Part shown: piece after piece, positions 16,842-25,185 of the stretch | Layout: each line of letters opens with the position of its first letter | Numbering within the stretch: the first letter of the stretch is position 1 | NCBI GenBank assembly: GCA_964354215.1 | Contig: CAYGYT010000011.1 | Location: 1-58,629 of the forward strand | Reading direction: 5' to 3' | Length of the DNA: 58,629 nucleotides | From: CAVRZR01 sp964354215 | GTDB taxonomy: Bacteria > Actinomycetota > Coriobacteriia > Anaerosomatales > CAVRZR01 | Notes under the pieces: model-generated | The model's input: the letters and a program-made list of their open reading frames with translations, nothing else | Told to the model about the DNA's origin: nothing | Databases searched by the model: none | Translations under genes and position numbers: made by a program

Positions 16842-18178
16842 GCCCTAGACCCCGTAAACGTGGCCGCCGAGGCGGTGGCTACCAGGAGCCGGCCCCCTCG
16901 ATCAAGCGAGAGGACCTCGAGGCCAAGACGGTCGCCGAACTTCGCGAGATGGCGACCGCGCTCGGTATCGACGTGAAGCTGCTGAAGAAGAAGGACGAGT
17001 TGATCGACGCCGTGCTCGAGGCGAAAGTACGCTCGGAGGGCTTCATCGAGGTGCAGGGCATCCTCGACGTCCTTCCCGAGGGCTACGGCTTCCTGCGCAC
17101 CACCGGCTACCTGCCGGGCGACACCGACGTATACGTGTCGATGTCGACCATCAGGCGGCACGAACTCCGCCGAGGCGATCTCGTTCGCGGCCAGGTCCGC
17201 CCTCCCAAGGAAACCGAGAAGTACCCCGCCCTGCAGCGCACCGACGCGGTCAACGGCGGTGATTCCGAAGCGGGACGAGGTCGGCCCAAGTTCGCCGACC
17301 TCACGCCGGTCTACCCCGACGTCCGCTTCCGGCTCGAGCACGGAGCCGAATTCATCACAGTGCGCGTCATCGACCTGGTCGCTCCCATCGGCAAGGGCCA
17401 GCGCGGACTCATCGTCTCACCGCCGAAAGCCGGCAAGACGACCGTGCTCAAAGACATCGCAGCCGCCATCACGGCGAACACGCCCGAGGCGTACCTGATG
17501 TGCCTGCTCGTCGACGAGCGCCCCGAGGAAGTGACCGATAGGGAGCGCTCGATTCACGGCGAGGTCGTGTCCTCGACCTTCGACATGCCGGCCGAGAACC
17601 ATATCGCCGTCGCCGAACTCGTCATGGAGCGTGCCAAGCGTCTTGTCGAAGCGGGCTGGGACGTGGTCATCCTGCTCGACTCGATCACGCGTCTCGCGCG
17701 TGCCTACAACCTTGCCACGCCCGCGTCGGGTCGCATCCTGTCTGGCGGTGTCGATTCGACCGCCCTCTACCCGCCGAAGCGGTTCTTCGGCGGCGCGCGC
17801 AACATCGAGAACGGCGGCTCGCTCACCATCCTCGCCACCGCGCTCGTCGACACGGGCAGCAAGATGGACGAGGTCATCTTCGAGGAGTTCAAGGGCACCG
17901 GCAACATGGAGCTCCGGCTCGACCGCGGCATGGCCGACCGGCGCATCTTCCCGGCAATCGACGTGGTTGCGAGCGGCACGCGCAAGGAAGAGCTCTTGCT
18001 CGACCCGCAGGAAGCGCCATTCGTGTGGGGTCTGCGTCGCATCCTGCACGGCGTGGACTCGTCCGAGAGAGCCATCGACATGCTCATCAAGGGCCTCAAG
18101 CAGACGAGCTCGAATCGGGACTTCCTCACCAAGATGGCCAAGGGCGCCCAAGACAAGCGAAACGGCATCGACATCTAG
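16838..18178 (+). CDS. rho: Transcription termination factor Rho
   Basis: A 446-residue RNA-dependent hexameric ATPase. A short basic N-terminus (RPRKRGRRGGG) is followed by a Rho-N helical domain (about 25-70), the cold-shock-like RNA-binding domain (GILDVLPEGYGFLRTTGYLP) and the RecA-like motor with Walker A PPKAGKTT starting at about 195. VILLDSITRLARAYN is Walker B. It lacks the very long Arg/Asp-rich insertion found in many actinobacterial Rho proteins. The ATG overlaps the transaldolase stop, so rho can be made from the cyclic-diphosphoglycerate operon transcript. Confidence 0.97.
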   Translation: MSPRPRKRGRRGGGYQEPAPSIKREDLEAKTVAELREMATALGIDVKLLKKKDELIDAVLEAKVRSEGFIEVQGILDVLPEGYGFLRTTGYLPGDTDVYVSMSTIRRHELRRGDLVRGQVRPPKETEKYPALQRTDAVNGGDSEAGRGRPKFADLTPVYPDVRFRLEHGAEFITVRVIDLVAPIGKGQRGLIVSPPKAGKTTVLKDIAAAITANTPEAYLMCLLVDERPEEVTDRERSIHGEVVSSTFDMPAENHIAVAELVMERAKRLVEAGWDVVILLDSITRLARAYNLATPASGRILSGGVDSTALYPPKRFFGGARNIENGGSLTILATALVDTGSKMDEVIFEEFKGTGNMELRLDRGMADRRIFPAIDVVASGTRKEELLLDPQEAPFVWGLRRILHGVDSSERAIDMLIKGLKQTSSNRDFLTKMAKGAQDKRNGIDI

Positions 18179-18194
18179 GGCTATCGGTCCGACT

Positions 18195-18229
18195 GGCCCG
18201 CGGCCATCCGGCCATCCGGCCAGCGGGCC
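18195..18229 (+). terminator. Candidate hairpin with CGGCCATC repeats after rho
   Basis: An outer 7-bp stem (GGCCCGC 18195-18201, GCGGGCC 18223-18229) encloses tandem CGGCCATC units that could form inner pairings. It lies 16 bp after the rho stop and is not followed by a U-tract. It may be a weak terminator, an mRNA end or an attenuation site. Confidence 0.3.
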
Positions 18230-18276
18230 GTTCGGCCGCCCGAGCGCCGGAAGCGGATCGCCCGGTGCCGCGTTCG

Positions 18277-18306
18277 TTGCTCCCTCGGCACACCGCGTGC
18301 TATCCT
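18277..18306 (+). promoter_or_regulatory. Candidate promoter for rpmE
   Basis: TTGCTC (18277-18282), an 18-bp spacer and TATCCT (18301-18306), 60 bp before the rpmE ATG. The -10 is identical to that proposed for argS. Confidence 0.55.
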
Positions 18307-18365
18307 TTCGCGCGCTGCCCTCAAGGCGCCTGGTCGGAAACCAGGGCCACACGCGGAGGTACGAC

Positions 18366-18863
18366 ATGAAACAGGGAATCCACCCGGACTACGTCGAGGC
18401 GACGGTCACGTGCTCGTGTGGCAACACGTTCAAGACCCACGCCACCACGTCCGAGCTGCACATCGAACTGTGCAACCAGTGCCACCCGTTCTACACCGGC
18501 CAGCAGAAGTTCGTTGACACCGGTGGCCGCGTCCAGCGCTTCTCCGACAAGTTCGGCAGCGCTGCGACCTCCGTTATGGAGAAGGAAGCGGCCGAGCGCG
18601 AGGCCCGCCAGAAGGCGCACGAAGAGGCTGCCGTTGCCGCTCGCGAGGCGCGCGTCGTCAAGGAAGCCGGGAAGGCCGAGCGCGGGGGCAAGCACGAGGT
18701 TGCCGCACATGCCGAGACCGCGGCGGCTGCAGAGGAGTCCGTCGTCGAGGCCGTCGCTGAAGACGCCGGCGCCGAGGCTGTTGCCGCAGAGCCTGCCGCA
18801 GAAGCCGATGCTGTTGTCGAAGATGTCGCCGAGGCACAGGCGTCTGAGGAGCCTGCCGAGTAA
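18366..18863 (+). CDS. rpmE: Ribosomal protein L31 (zinc-binding type) with long acidic C-terminal extension
   Basis: Residues 1-70 are a normal L31: MKQGIHPDYVEATVTCSCGN, then LCNQCHPFYTGQQKFVDTGG. All four zinc ligands are present (Cys16, Cys18, Cys36, Cys39), so this is the zinc-containing form. A tail of about 90 residues follows: first charged and probably helical (EKEAAEREARQKAHEEAA), then Ala/Glu-rich and very acidic to the end. L31 is usually 65-90 residues, so the tail more than doubles its length. The frame is clean and uses the same GC-rich codons throughout, so it is not an obvious frameshift artefact. The 251 bp after it hold no recognisable gene. Confidence 0.95.
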   Translation: MKQGIHPDYVEATVTCSCGNTFKTHATTSELHIELCNQCHPFYTGQQKFVDTGGRVQRFSDKFGSAATSVMEKEAAEREARQKAHEEAAVAAREARVVKEAGKAERGGKHEVAAHAETAAAAEESVVEAVAEDAGAEAVAAEPAAEADAVVEDVAEAQASEEPAE

Positions 18864-19114
18864 CGTCAGCGACGATCGCCCGCTCGACGGTGCCAGTCCG
18901 CTCGGCGGGGTCCCCGTGGCTCCGGCTTCGGGTGGTGTCGGTGGCAACGCAGTCCGATCCCACGACGAGCGCGCCGAGGGGGTGCTTCCTTCAGCTCGCA
19001 CTCGGACAGATCCTCCAGCAGGGATTCGCAGGGGGCTTTGCATACTGGACGGAGTGGTGCACGCTCTTCGCACCGAACGTCAGGCGCGTCGAATCGAAGC
19101 GCGAGGTGGCTATC

Positions 19115-19792
19115 GTGCACGGACTTGCACTAGCCGAGCTGTTGCCTGCGGCCGTGGGAATCGCGTTGAACCCTCCGGCCGTGGTGGCGGTGATCCTCAT
19201 GCTCTCCTCAGCTCACCCGAGGCGGAACGCCATCTCGTTCCTCTGCGGGTGGATGACGGGTCTGTTCCTCGTCGGCGCGGTCGTGCTGCTCGTGGGGGAC
19301 CTGTCTGGCGCGCTGGGTGGCCAGTCCACGACCGCGCTGGTCGTGAAGCTCCTGCTCGGCGTGGTTCTCCTCGCGGTCGCCTTCACGCAGTGGCGCAAAG
19401 GTCGCTCTGCCGCCGGCGAACCGGAGATGCCGGGCTGGATGCGCTCCCTTGCCGAGTTCTCAGCCGCGAAATGCTTCGTGACCGCTGCGCTCTTCTCCGG
19501 TCTGAATCCCAAGACGCTGGCCCTGAACGTCGCCGGCGTCGCGCTGATCGTCGAAGCGCAACTGAGCGTCGCGACTGAGTGGGCCGCCCTTGCGGTCTTC
19601 GTCGTCCTGTCGAGTGTCACCGTCGCGGCACCGGTGGCCTACTACCTCGTCGCACCTGAGGGATCGAAGCGCGCACTCGACGCTTCGAAGCGCTGGCTCG
19701 TCGCGAACAACGCGGCGATCACGGCTGTCGTTCTGCTCGTCCTGGGGGTCATGCTCGTGGCGGCAGGAGCGCAAGGGCTGATCGCTCGCTGA
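19115..19792 (+). CDS. GAP-family (SfLAP-like) membrane transporter
   Basis: A 225-residue protein with about six hydrophobic segments and the GAP/SfLAP pattern: LLPAAVGIALNPPAVVAVIL at the start, and AKCFVTAALFSGLNPKTLAL in the middle. The LysE-like fold is used for small-molecule export; in mycobacteria a relative takes part in moving a surface glycolipid. GTG 19115 is preferred because GAGGTGG lies 6 bp upstream. The frame is open further upstream but with non-conserved sequence. Substrate unknown. Confidence 0.78.
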   Translation: MHGLALAELLPAAVGIALNPPAVVAVILMLSSAHPRRNAISFLCGWMTGLFLVGAVVLLVGDLSGALGGQSTTALVVKLLLGVVLLAVAFTQWRKGRSAAGEPEMPGWMRSLAEFSAAKCFVTAALFSGLNPKTLALNVAGVALIVEAQLSVATEWAALAVFVVLSSVTVAAPVAYYLVAPEGSKRALDASKRWLVANNAAITAVVLLVLGVMLVAAGAQGLIAR

Positions 19793-19812
19793 GGACGCCC
19801 CGAGTCGTCGAC

Positions 19813-20433
19813 CTATCGTTTCGGGGACGCCAGACCCGTGACGGGGACTCGGATCACGGGGTACTTGCCGCTCGTGACGACCGGGCGCCACACGAACGTG
19901 CCTTCCTCGGCGTCTTCGGGAACCTCGAACACGTATCTCAAGTTGAGTTCGACTCCCGGCGGGATCGTGCCGGTTCGGACGTGCTCCACGATACCGGCCA
20001 CGAGAGCTCCGGGGTACGAGGTCCCGGCGACCTCGAGGAGGGTGTTGTAGACGGAATACGGCGTCCCGTTGATCGCCAGGGGCTTTCCAGTCGTGTTCTT
20101 GAGGACCATCCTGACGGCTACGTGATGCATTCCCGCTTCTGGCCGAGGGGCCTGCGGATGAAGCACGGCCGGACCCGCGGAGACCACGCGCATCTCGAGC
20201 GGCGCGAGGCGGATCGTCTCGCCGACCGCGGCGGTCTGCACTGGCAAGTTGTCGCTCTCGGAAGGGGTACTCGTGGCTTCGCTGGCCTCCTCGCCGTCGG
20301 TCGCGGTGCGACCGAAACACGCGGTGAGCGAGAACACGATGCCGAGCAACAGCGCGACGGAGATCAGCGCGAGCAGCGACCTGCTACTCGTAGTGGACGG
20401 ACGGCTGATGCAGGTCTCGACCCGCCTTTGCAC
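19813..20433 (-). CDS. Secreted lipoprotein with DUF4352-like domain
   Basis: A 206-residue lipoprotein. The GTG start at 20433 has an excellent GAGGAGG 6 bp upstream; the frame extends further upstream without conserved sequence. The signal peptide (about 1-38) ends in the lipobox LTAC with Cys39. A Glu/Ser/Thr linker follows, then a beta-rich domain (PVQTAAVGETIRLAPLEMRV through HHVAVRMVLKNTTGKPLAIN) of the DUF4352/telokin-like immunoglobulin-fold type. It is divergent from the META-domain lipoprotein gene and convergent with the GAP-family transporter gene. Function not known. Confidence 0.75.
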   Translation of the reverse strand: MQRRVETCISRPSTTSSRSLLALISVALLLGIVFSLTACFGRTATDGEEASEATSTPSESDNLPVQTAAVGETIRLAPLEMRVVSAGPAVLHPQAPRPEAGMHHVAVRMVLKNTTGKPLAINGTPYSVYNTLLEVAGTSYPGALVAGIVEHVRTGTIPPGVELNLRYVFEVPEDAEEGTFVWRPVVTSGKYPVIRVPVTGLASPKR

Positions 20434-20590
20434 TGCGACCTCCTCGGCAGTCTGGCTGGACGACCCGAGCATAGCAGGAGTCCCAGGGGCCGTGCGCTGA
20501 ACGTCCGTGAGGGCCTGTGTCTCGCCGAGCGGTTCGGCTGCCGTCGGTGCGCGGGTGACCTGGCATCGGTTTCGAGCACGCGGCGAGGGG

Positions 20591-20596
20591 TATCCT
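20591..20596 (+). promoter_or_regulatory. Candidate -10 element TATCCT of the META lipoprotein gene
   Basis: TATCCT lies 65 bp before the ATG in the divergent interval and matches the -10 proposed for argS and rpmE. No good -35 hexamer is seen at 16-18 bp. Confidence 0.35.
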
Positions 20597-20660
20597 AGTT
20601 CATAGCGGGGAGCCTTCCAGGCACCACGCTGCCAACAGCGCCGTTCGGAGGGAGACAAGC

Positions 20661-21434
20661 ATGCGTGCACTCGGAGGGCTTCTGGTATGTGTGTCCGTGG
20701 TCGTGGGCGTCGCGCTCGCTGGGTGTACACAAGCGAGCTCGCAGGACCCGGCAGCCCTGAAGGACGTTCAGTGGACTCTATCGGCGAGCAGCGAGACCGA
20801 GGCGGACCTCACGAACCTGGGCATCATCGCGAAGTTCGACGGGACCCGCATGACGGGCTTCTCGGGAGTCAACAGCTACACAGGCCCCTACGAGGCCGGT
20901 GATGACGGAACCTTCGAGTCCGGGCCGTTCGCATCGACGATGATGGCGGGGCCGGAGCCGGCCATGGCAGCCGAGGCCGCGTACATGAAGATCGTCGACG
21001 CCGCCGAGAAGTACGAGGTCGCTGACGGTCGTCTCACACTCACCACTGCTGACGACAAGACGCTCACCTACGATGCGGCAGAGCCGTTCGACCTTGCCGG
21101 GAGCTCCTGGACCGTGACCGGCTACAACAACGGCAAGGAAGCCGTTGTGGGTCCGGTCGAGGGCTCTGAGCTGACGCTTGAGTTCGGCACGGACAAGACG
21201 GTCTCCGGCAACGGCGGCGTGAACACGTTCAATGGTCCGTTCGAGTCCGGCGACACGTCCATCAAGATCGGGCCCCTCATGCAGACGAAGATGGCAGGAC
21301 CAGAGGAGCTCATGACCCAAGAGCAGCAGTACACCATCGCACTCCAGGCGGCCACGGAATGGGAGGTCGCCAACAACGTCCTCACCCTCCGGGACGGCGA
21401 AGGAGCTATGCAAGTAGTCGCTGCTAAGAAGTAG
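20661..21434 (+). CDS. Lipoprotein with two META domains
   Basis: A 257-residue protein with a signal peptide ending in LAGC (lipid Cys22). Two tandem META domains follow (about 32-138 and 143-254). Each has the recurring pattern of a W near the start, an N-T/S-F/Y-x-G strand (NSYTGPYEAG, NTFNGPFESG) and TKMAGPEELM or TMMAGPEPAM. META (HslJ-like) domains occur in outer-surface lipoproteins linked to stress or antibiotic tolerance, but their biochemistry is poorly defined. The ATG has GGAGGGAG upstream. The duplication is clear by eye. Confidence 0.88.
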   Translation: MRALGGLLVCVSVVVGVALAGCTQASSQDPAALKDVQWTLSASSETEADLTNLGIIAKFDGTRMTGFSGVNSYTGPYEAGDDGTFESGPFASTMMAGPEPAMAAEAAYMKIVDAAEKYEVADGRLTLTTADDKTLTYDAAEPFDLAGSSWTVTGYNNGKEAVVGPVEGSELTLEFGTDKTVSGNGGVNTFNGPFESGDTSIKIGPLMQTKMAGPEELMTQEQQYTIALQAATEWEVANNVLTLRDGEGAMQVVAAKK

Positions 21435-21528
21435 GCGTCCTGCCCTCCCCGAGCCTCGGCGGAGCTGCACGGAGGGGCATAGCCATGGATTTGCGCCGCG
21501 ATGCCACGGCCAAGGGGGCCTGCTTTCC

Positions 21529-22434
21529 GTGACCGAGTCCCGCCGAGAACAGCGCATTCTGCTGCTGTCGACGGCCGTTGCCGCTGCCTTGTCCGGGATC
21601 GGCGTGGTCCTCGGTCTGTTCGCGGGCTCGATGGCCATCGTCTTCGACGGGATGTTCGGGTTCATCGACGTCGCGATGTCGCTGATCGCGCTGTACGTGA
21701 TCCGACTTGCCGCCCGAGAGCCGGACGGCCGCTTTCAGTACGGCTACTGGCACATCGAGCCGATGGTGCTCGCGTTCTACGGTGGCATGCTGCTTCTCCT
21801 GTGCCTCTACGCCCTTGTGGATTCCGTCAGCAGGCTGCTCAGTGGCGGCTCTGAGGTGCAGTTGGGTTGGGCGCTCGCCTATTCGGGGACGGCGGCCCTG
21901 GTGGGCCTCGCGATGTGGGCCTATGAGCGCCGAGAGAATCGCTCGGCGCAGTCAGATTGGGTCTTGCTCGATCAGCGGAGCTGGTTGATGACCGGTGCGG
22001 CGTCCGCGCCCATGCTCTTGGCGTTCGCGGCAGCTTGGGCGCTGTCGCTGTCGCGCTACGCGTACCTCGCGCCGTATGTCGACCCCGCGATCGTGGCGAT
22101 CCTGAGTCTGGTGTTCATCGGACTGCCGGTCGGCACACTGAGACAGGCCGGGTCGGAGATCCTCCTCGCGACTCCCACAGAGCTGGATCAGCGCGTCAGG
22201 GCGACTATGGACGCGATCGTCGAACGGCAGGGGTATCTCGGCAATGAGAGCTATGCCGCCAAGGTCGGACGGGGAACATTCGCCGAGATAGCCATCCTCG
22301 TGGAACCGGATCGCAAGCTCGGGACGGCGGCCGAGCTCGACGCGATCCGGGCGGAGATCGCCGATGCGCTCGACCTCCACTGGCCGACTGCGTGGCTGAC
22401 AGTGAGCTTCACCGCCGACGAAGCGTGGACCTGA
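21529..22434 (+). CDS. Cation diffusion facilitator-like transporter with altered metal site
   Basis: A 301-residue protein with about six membrane segments and a C-terminal cytoplasmic domain typical of CDF proteins. GSMAIVFDGMFGFIDVAMSL and FQYGYWHIEPM match the CDF signature positions. In the TM2 motif Asp40-x2-x-x3-Asp47, the usual His is Phe43. The TM5 HxxxD appears as SWLMTGAAS, with both ligands gone. It therefore probably does not move zinc in the standard way. The GTG start at 21529 is the first in frame after the META gene. Confidence 0.75.
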   Translation: MTESRREQRILLLSTAVAAALSGIGVVLGLFAGSMAIVFDGMFGFIDVAMSLIALYVIRLAAREPDGRFQYGYWHIEPMVLAFYGGMLLLLCLYALVDSVSRLLSGGSEVQLGWALAYSGTAALVGLAMWAYERRENRSAQSDWVLLDQRSWLMTGAASAPMLLAFAAAWALSLSRYAYLAPYVDPAIVAILSLVFIGLPVGTLRQAGSEILLATPTELDQRVRATMDAIVERQGYLGNESYAAKVGRGTFAEIAILVEPDRKLGTAAELDAIRAEIADALDLHWPTAWLTVSFTADEAWT

Positions 22435-22453
22435 CGGGATCGGAGGATACCCC

Positions 22454-23638
22454 ATGGACAGCAAGAAGGTTTGGATGTGGGTAGGCATCGCCGCCGCGGT
22501 CGTTGCGGTGGTCGCGCTCGCCTGGTTGCTGCTCTCCGGCAATCAAGCGAGCGTGCCGGACGTCGTGGGCAAGCAGGCCGGCGACGCGGTTCGAGAGCTG
22601 CAGGACGCCGGGTTCGTGCTCGGTGACTCGACCGAGACGACGGATACGGACGTTCCCGTCGGTGCGGTCGTCGAGCAGACGCCCGAGGGCGGCGCCAAGG
22701 CCGAGAAGGGCTCTGCGGTCTCCATCGTGGTCTCCACGAAGGTCGCCGAGGTCGAGGTTCCCGAGGAGGCCAGCAAGGACGCAACCGTGACCGTTCCCGA
22801 CGTCACCAGCAAGGAGGCTTCGCCGGCGGCGGACTCGATCACCGCAGCCGGTCTCGTCCCGGTCGTGTACCGCGACTACAACGCCGACGCTGCCGCCGGC
22901 ACCGTTTTCGGGCAGGTGCCCGCCGCCGGCGACGAAGTCGCGCCCGGCACCTCAGTCGCGATCGGCGTGTCGCTCGGTGCAGCGCCGACGAACCCGAGGG
23001 TCCCGAACGTTGTCGGCAGGACGAGGGCTGACGCCACCTCAGCGCTCGGGAGGGCCGGGTTCGGCGTTCGAGTGTACGAAGCGTACAGCGCGACCGTCAC
23101 TGCCGGCGTGGTGTTCACGCAGTTCCCCGCGGCGAACACCCCCGTGCTCGCCGGATCGACCGTAGCCATCGGCGTGTCGAAGGGCAGGGCGCCGACAACG
23201 CCCGCGCCGCCTGCCAACGTCGCGGTCCCCAACGTCGTGGGCCAGACCGAGGCCAACGCGAGCAAGGCGCTCAAGAACGCCGGCCTGGGCGTCAACTCCT
23301 ACACGATCTTCAGCGATACGGTCGCCAAAGGAAGCGTCGTCGGTCAGCTGCCTTCAGCGGGTGCGAGCGTGGCCAGGGGTACCGTGGTCGGTATCGCCGT
23401 CTCGGACGGCAAGGCGCCCCAGTCGGTGACCGTACCCGACCTCGTTGGGAAGACCGCCGACGATGCGTACAAGGCGCTCGAGGGCCTCGGGCTCCAGGCG
23501 GTGAGCGTGTCCGATCCCAGTGCGTCCGAGCCCGACGGAACGGTCATCGACCAGCAGCCCGAAGCCGGATCCAAGGTCCCGCCGAACTTCCGCGTCGTAC
23601 TGGTGATCGCCGGGGGCGCGGTGCCGGAGCCGTACTAG
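22454..23638 (+). CDS. Membrane-anchored protein with five PASTA domains and no kinase
   Basis: A 394-residue protein: short cytoplasmic N-terminus, one membrane helix (about 5-27), then five PASTA repeats (starting near 32, 113, 181, 255 and 323). Each begins with a VPD/NVVGK-like strand and ends in a PxxGxxVxxGxxVxIxVS pattern. PASTA domains bind peptidoglycan fragments or act as spacers, usually on PknB-type kinases and penicillin-binding proteins. Here no kinase or transpeptidase is fused, nor is one encoded nearby. The C-terminus ends just after the last repeat. Confidence 0.88.
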   Translation: MDSKKVWMWVGIAAAVVAVVALAWLLLSGNQASVPDVVGKQAGDAVRELQDAGFVLGDSTETTDTDVPVGAVVEQTPEGGAKAEKGSAVSIVVSTKVAEVEVPEEASKDATVTVPDVTSKEASPAADSITAAGLVPVVYRDYNADAAAGTVFGQVPAAGDEVAPGTSVAIGVSLGAAPTNPRVPNVVGRTRADATSALGRAGFGVRVYEAYSATVTAGVVFTQFPAANTPVLAGSTVAIGVSKGRAPTTPAPPANVAVPNVVGQTEANASKALKNAGLGVNSYTIFSDTVAKGSVVGQLPSAGASVARGTVVGIAVSDGKAPQSVTVPDLVGKTADDAYKALEGLGLQAVSVSDPSASEPDGTVIDQQPEAGSKVPPNFRVVLVIAGGAVPEPY

Positions 23639-23793
23639 CCGCGCCGTGCGGCGGACTCCGGCACCGAGGTTTCGCACTCCCGGCCGCCGCGCAGCCAGCC
23701 TAGGAAGCGAGCCGGGATCGCACCTTGTAGGTGGTTCATCGTCCGCAGACAACGGGTACTACTTCTAGCAACCACTAGATGAAGGAGGGTCTC

Positions 23794-25185
23794 ATGGCCG
23801 ACATACCTGTCCGCGGCGTGCCGCCAGATCTTGTGGCGCGCGTCCACGATCTGATGCCTCAGCTCACCTCGGATCTATCCGAGCTGATCGCGATCCCGTC
23901 GGTTTCCGAGGCGGGATACCCGAAGTCAACTCACGAGGATCTCCTAAGGGCGCGGGACTACATCGTCGGGCTCTTGCGCGACGCCGGGTGCGAAAGCATC
24001 ACCGACCTCGAGATCACGGACACCGCGCCGGTCATCGTCGGCGAGGTTCCCGGCCCTGAGGACTCACCGACCGTGTTGCTCTACAGTCACTACGACGTCG
24101 TGCCGGCCGGCGACGAGTCCCTGTGGGACACGCCGCCCTTCGAGGCGACACTGCGCGACGGAGCGCTCTACGGGCGCGGCGCGGGAGACACGAAGTCGAA
24201 CATCGTCGCGGTCATCGGCGCGCTCCGCGCGTGGGATGGCCGCCCGCCGGTGGGCCTGAAGTTCGTGTTCGAGGGTCTCGAGGAGGTCGGGAGCGGCGGC
24301 TTCGTTCCCTACGCGCTCGCGCATCCTGAGTCCTTCGACGCAGACGCGATGGTCATCGCCGACATGGGCAGCGTGCGACCGGGAATCCCCACGCTCACGG
24401 TTGCGCTACGCGGCATGGCGAACGTGACCGTGTCCGTGCGAACGCTCGCTTCGGCCAAGCACAGCGGGCAGTACGGCGGCGCGGCGCCCGACGCGCTGCT
24501 CGCCCTCATCCGGGCGCTGTCGACGCTGCACGACGAGCACGGCGACGTTGCCGTGGAAGGGTTGCGCCGGGAGGAGTGGACGGGCGGCGGCCCGTCCGAG
24601 GAGGAGTTCCGGGAGCTCGCCGAGGTCGTTGAGGGCCAGCCGCTGATCGGCACGGACTCGCTCGGCTCGAGGGTGTGGTCGGGCCCCGCGATCACCGTGA
24701 TCGGCATCGACGTCCCCTCGGTCGACAACGCCCTCAATGCTGTCCAGCCCTTCGCGCGGGCGAAGCTCAACGTCCGCATCCATCCGCAGCAAGACGCCAC
24801 CGAAGCGCAGGCCGCGGTCGTCCGCCACCTCGAGCAAGCGATGCCCTACGGTATCAGGCTCTCCGTAGAGCCCGGACCCACCGGCAATGGTTTCGCCGCC
24901 GATACGAGCAGTCCGGTGTTCGCCGCAGCGTGCGCGGCGTGGTCTGAGGCGTGGGACGCCGAGACGATCACGGCGGGAGGCGGCGGCTCGATCCCCATCG
25001 TGAGCGCGCTGGCCCAGGCCTCTCCCAAGGCTGTCGTCATGCTTGGCGGTGCGACGGACGGCTATGCGAACATCCACGGACCGAACGAACGGGTGCTGCT
25101 GGACGAGTTCGAGAAGACGACGTTGGCGGTGGCCGACTTCCTCGGCCGGGCGGCAAAGGCGTCCGAAGAGGGGAGTGCCACGTGA
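23794..25185 (+). CDS. M20-family metallopeptidase (dipeptidase/deacylase-like)
   Basis: A 463-residue M20 hydrolase. The dinuclear metal site is recognisable: His and Asp in LLYSHYDVVPAGD, the bridging Asp in LYGRGAGDTKSN, the Glu pair in FEGLEEVGSGGF, and the late His in YANIHGPNERV. A dimerisation domain lies about 185-345. ATG 23794 is chosen because the in-frame ATG at 23779 lies over the AAGGAGGGT ribosome-binding site. The next gene, an AbgT-type transporter, overlaps by 4 bp (GTGA), suggesting uptake and hydrolysis of an acylated or peptidic compound. Confidence 0.9.
   Translation: MADIPVRGVPPDLVARVHDLMPQLTSDLSELIAIPSVSEAGYPKSTHEDLLRARDYIVGLLRDAGCESITDLEITDTAPVIVGEVPGPEDSPTVLLYSHYDVVPAGDESLWDTPPFEATLRDGALYGRGAGDTKSNIVAVIGALRAWDGRPPVGLKFVFEGLEEVGSGGFVPYALAHPESFDADAMVIADMGSVRPGIPTLTVALRGMANVTVSVRTLASAKHSGQYGGAAPDALLALIRALSTLHDEHGDVAVEGLRREEWTGGGPSEEEFRELAEVVEGQPLIGTDSLGSRVWSGPAITVIGIDVPSVDNALNAVQPFARAKLNVRIHPQQDATEAQAAVVRHLEQAMPYGIRLSVEPGPTGNGFAADTSSPVFAAACAAWSEAWDAETITAGGGGSIPIVSALAQASPKAVVMLGGATDGYANIHGPNERVLLDEFEKTTLAVADFLGRAAKASEEGSAT

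Noticed and set aside
18890..19114. An N-terminal extension of the GAP-family transporter
   Set aside because: The frame is open, but the sequence is not membrane-like or conserved; the GTG at 19115 has a good Shine-Dalgarno and begins the conserved helix.
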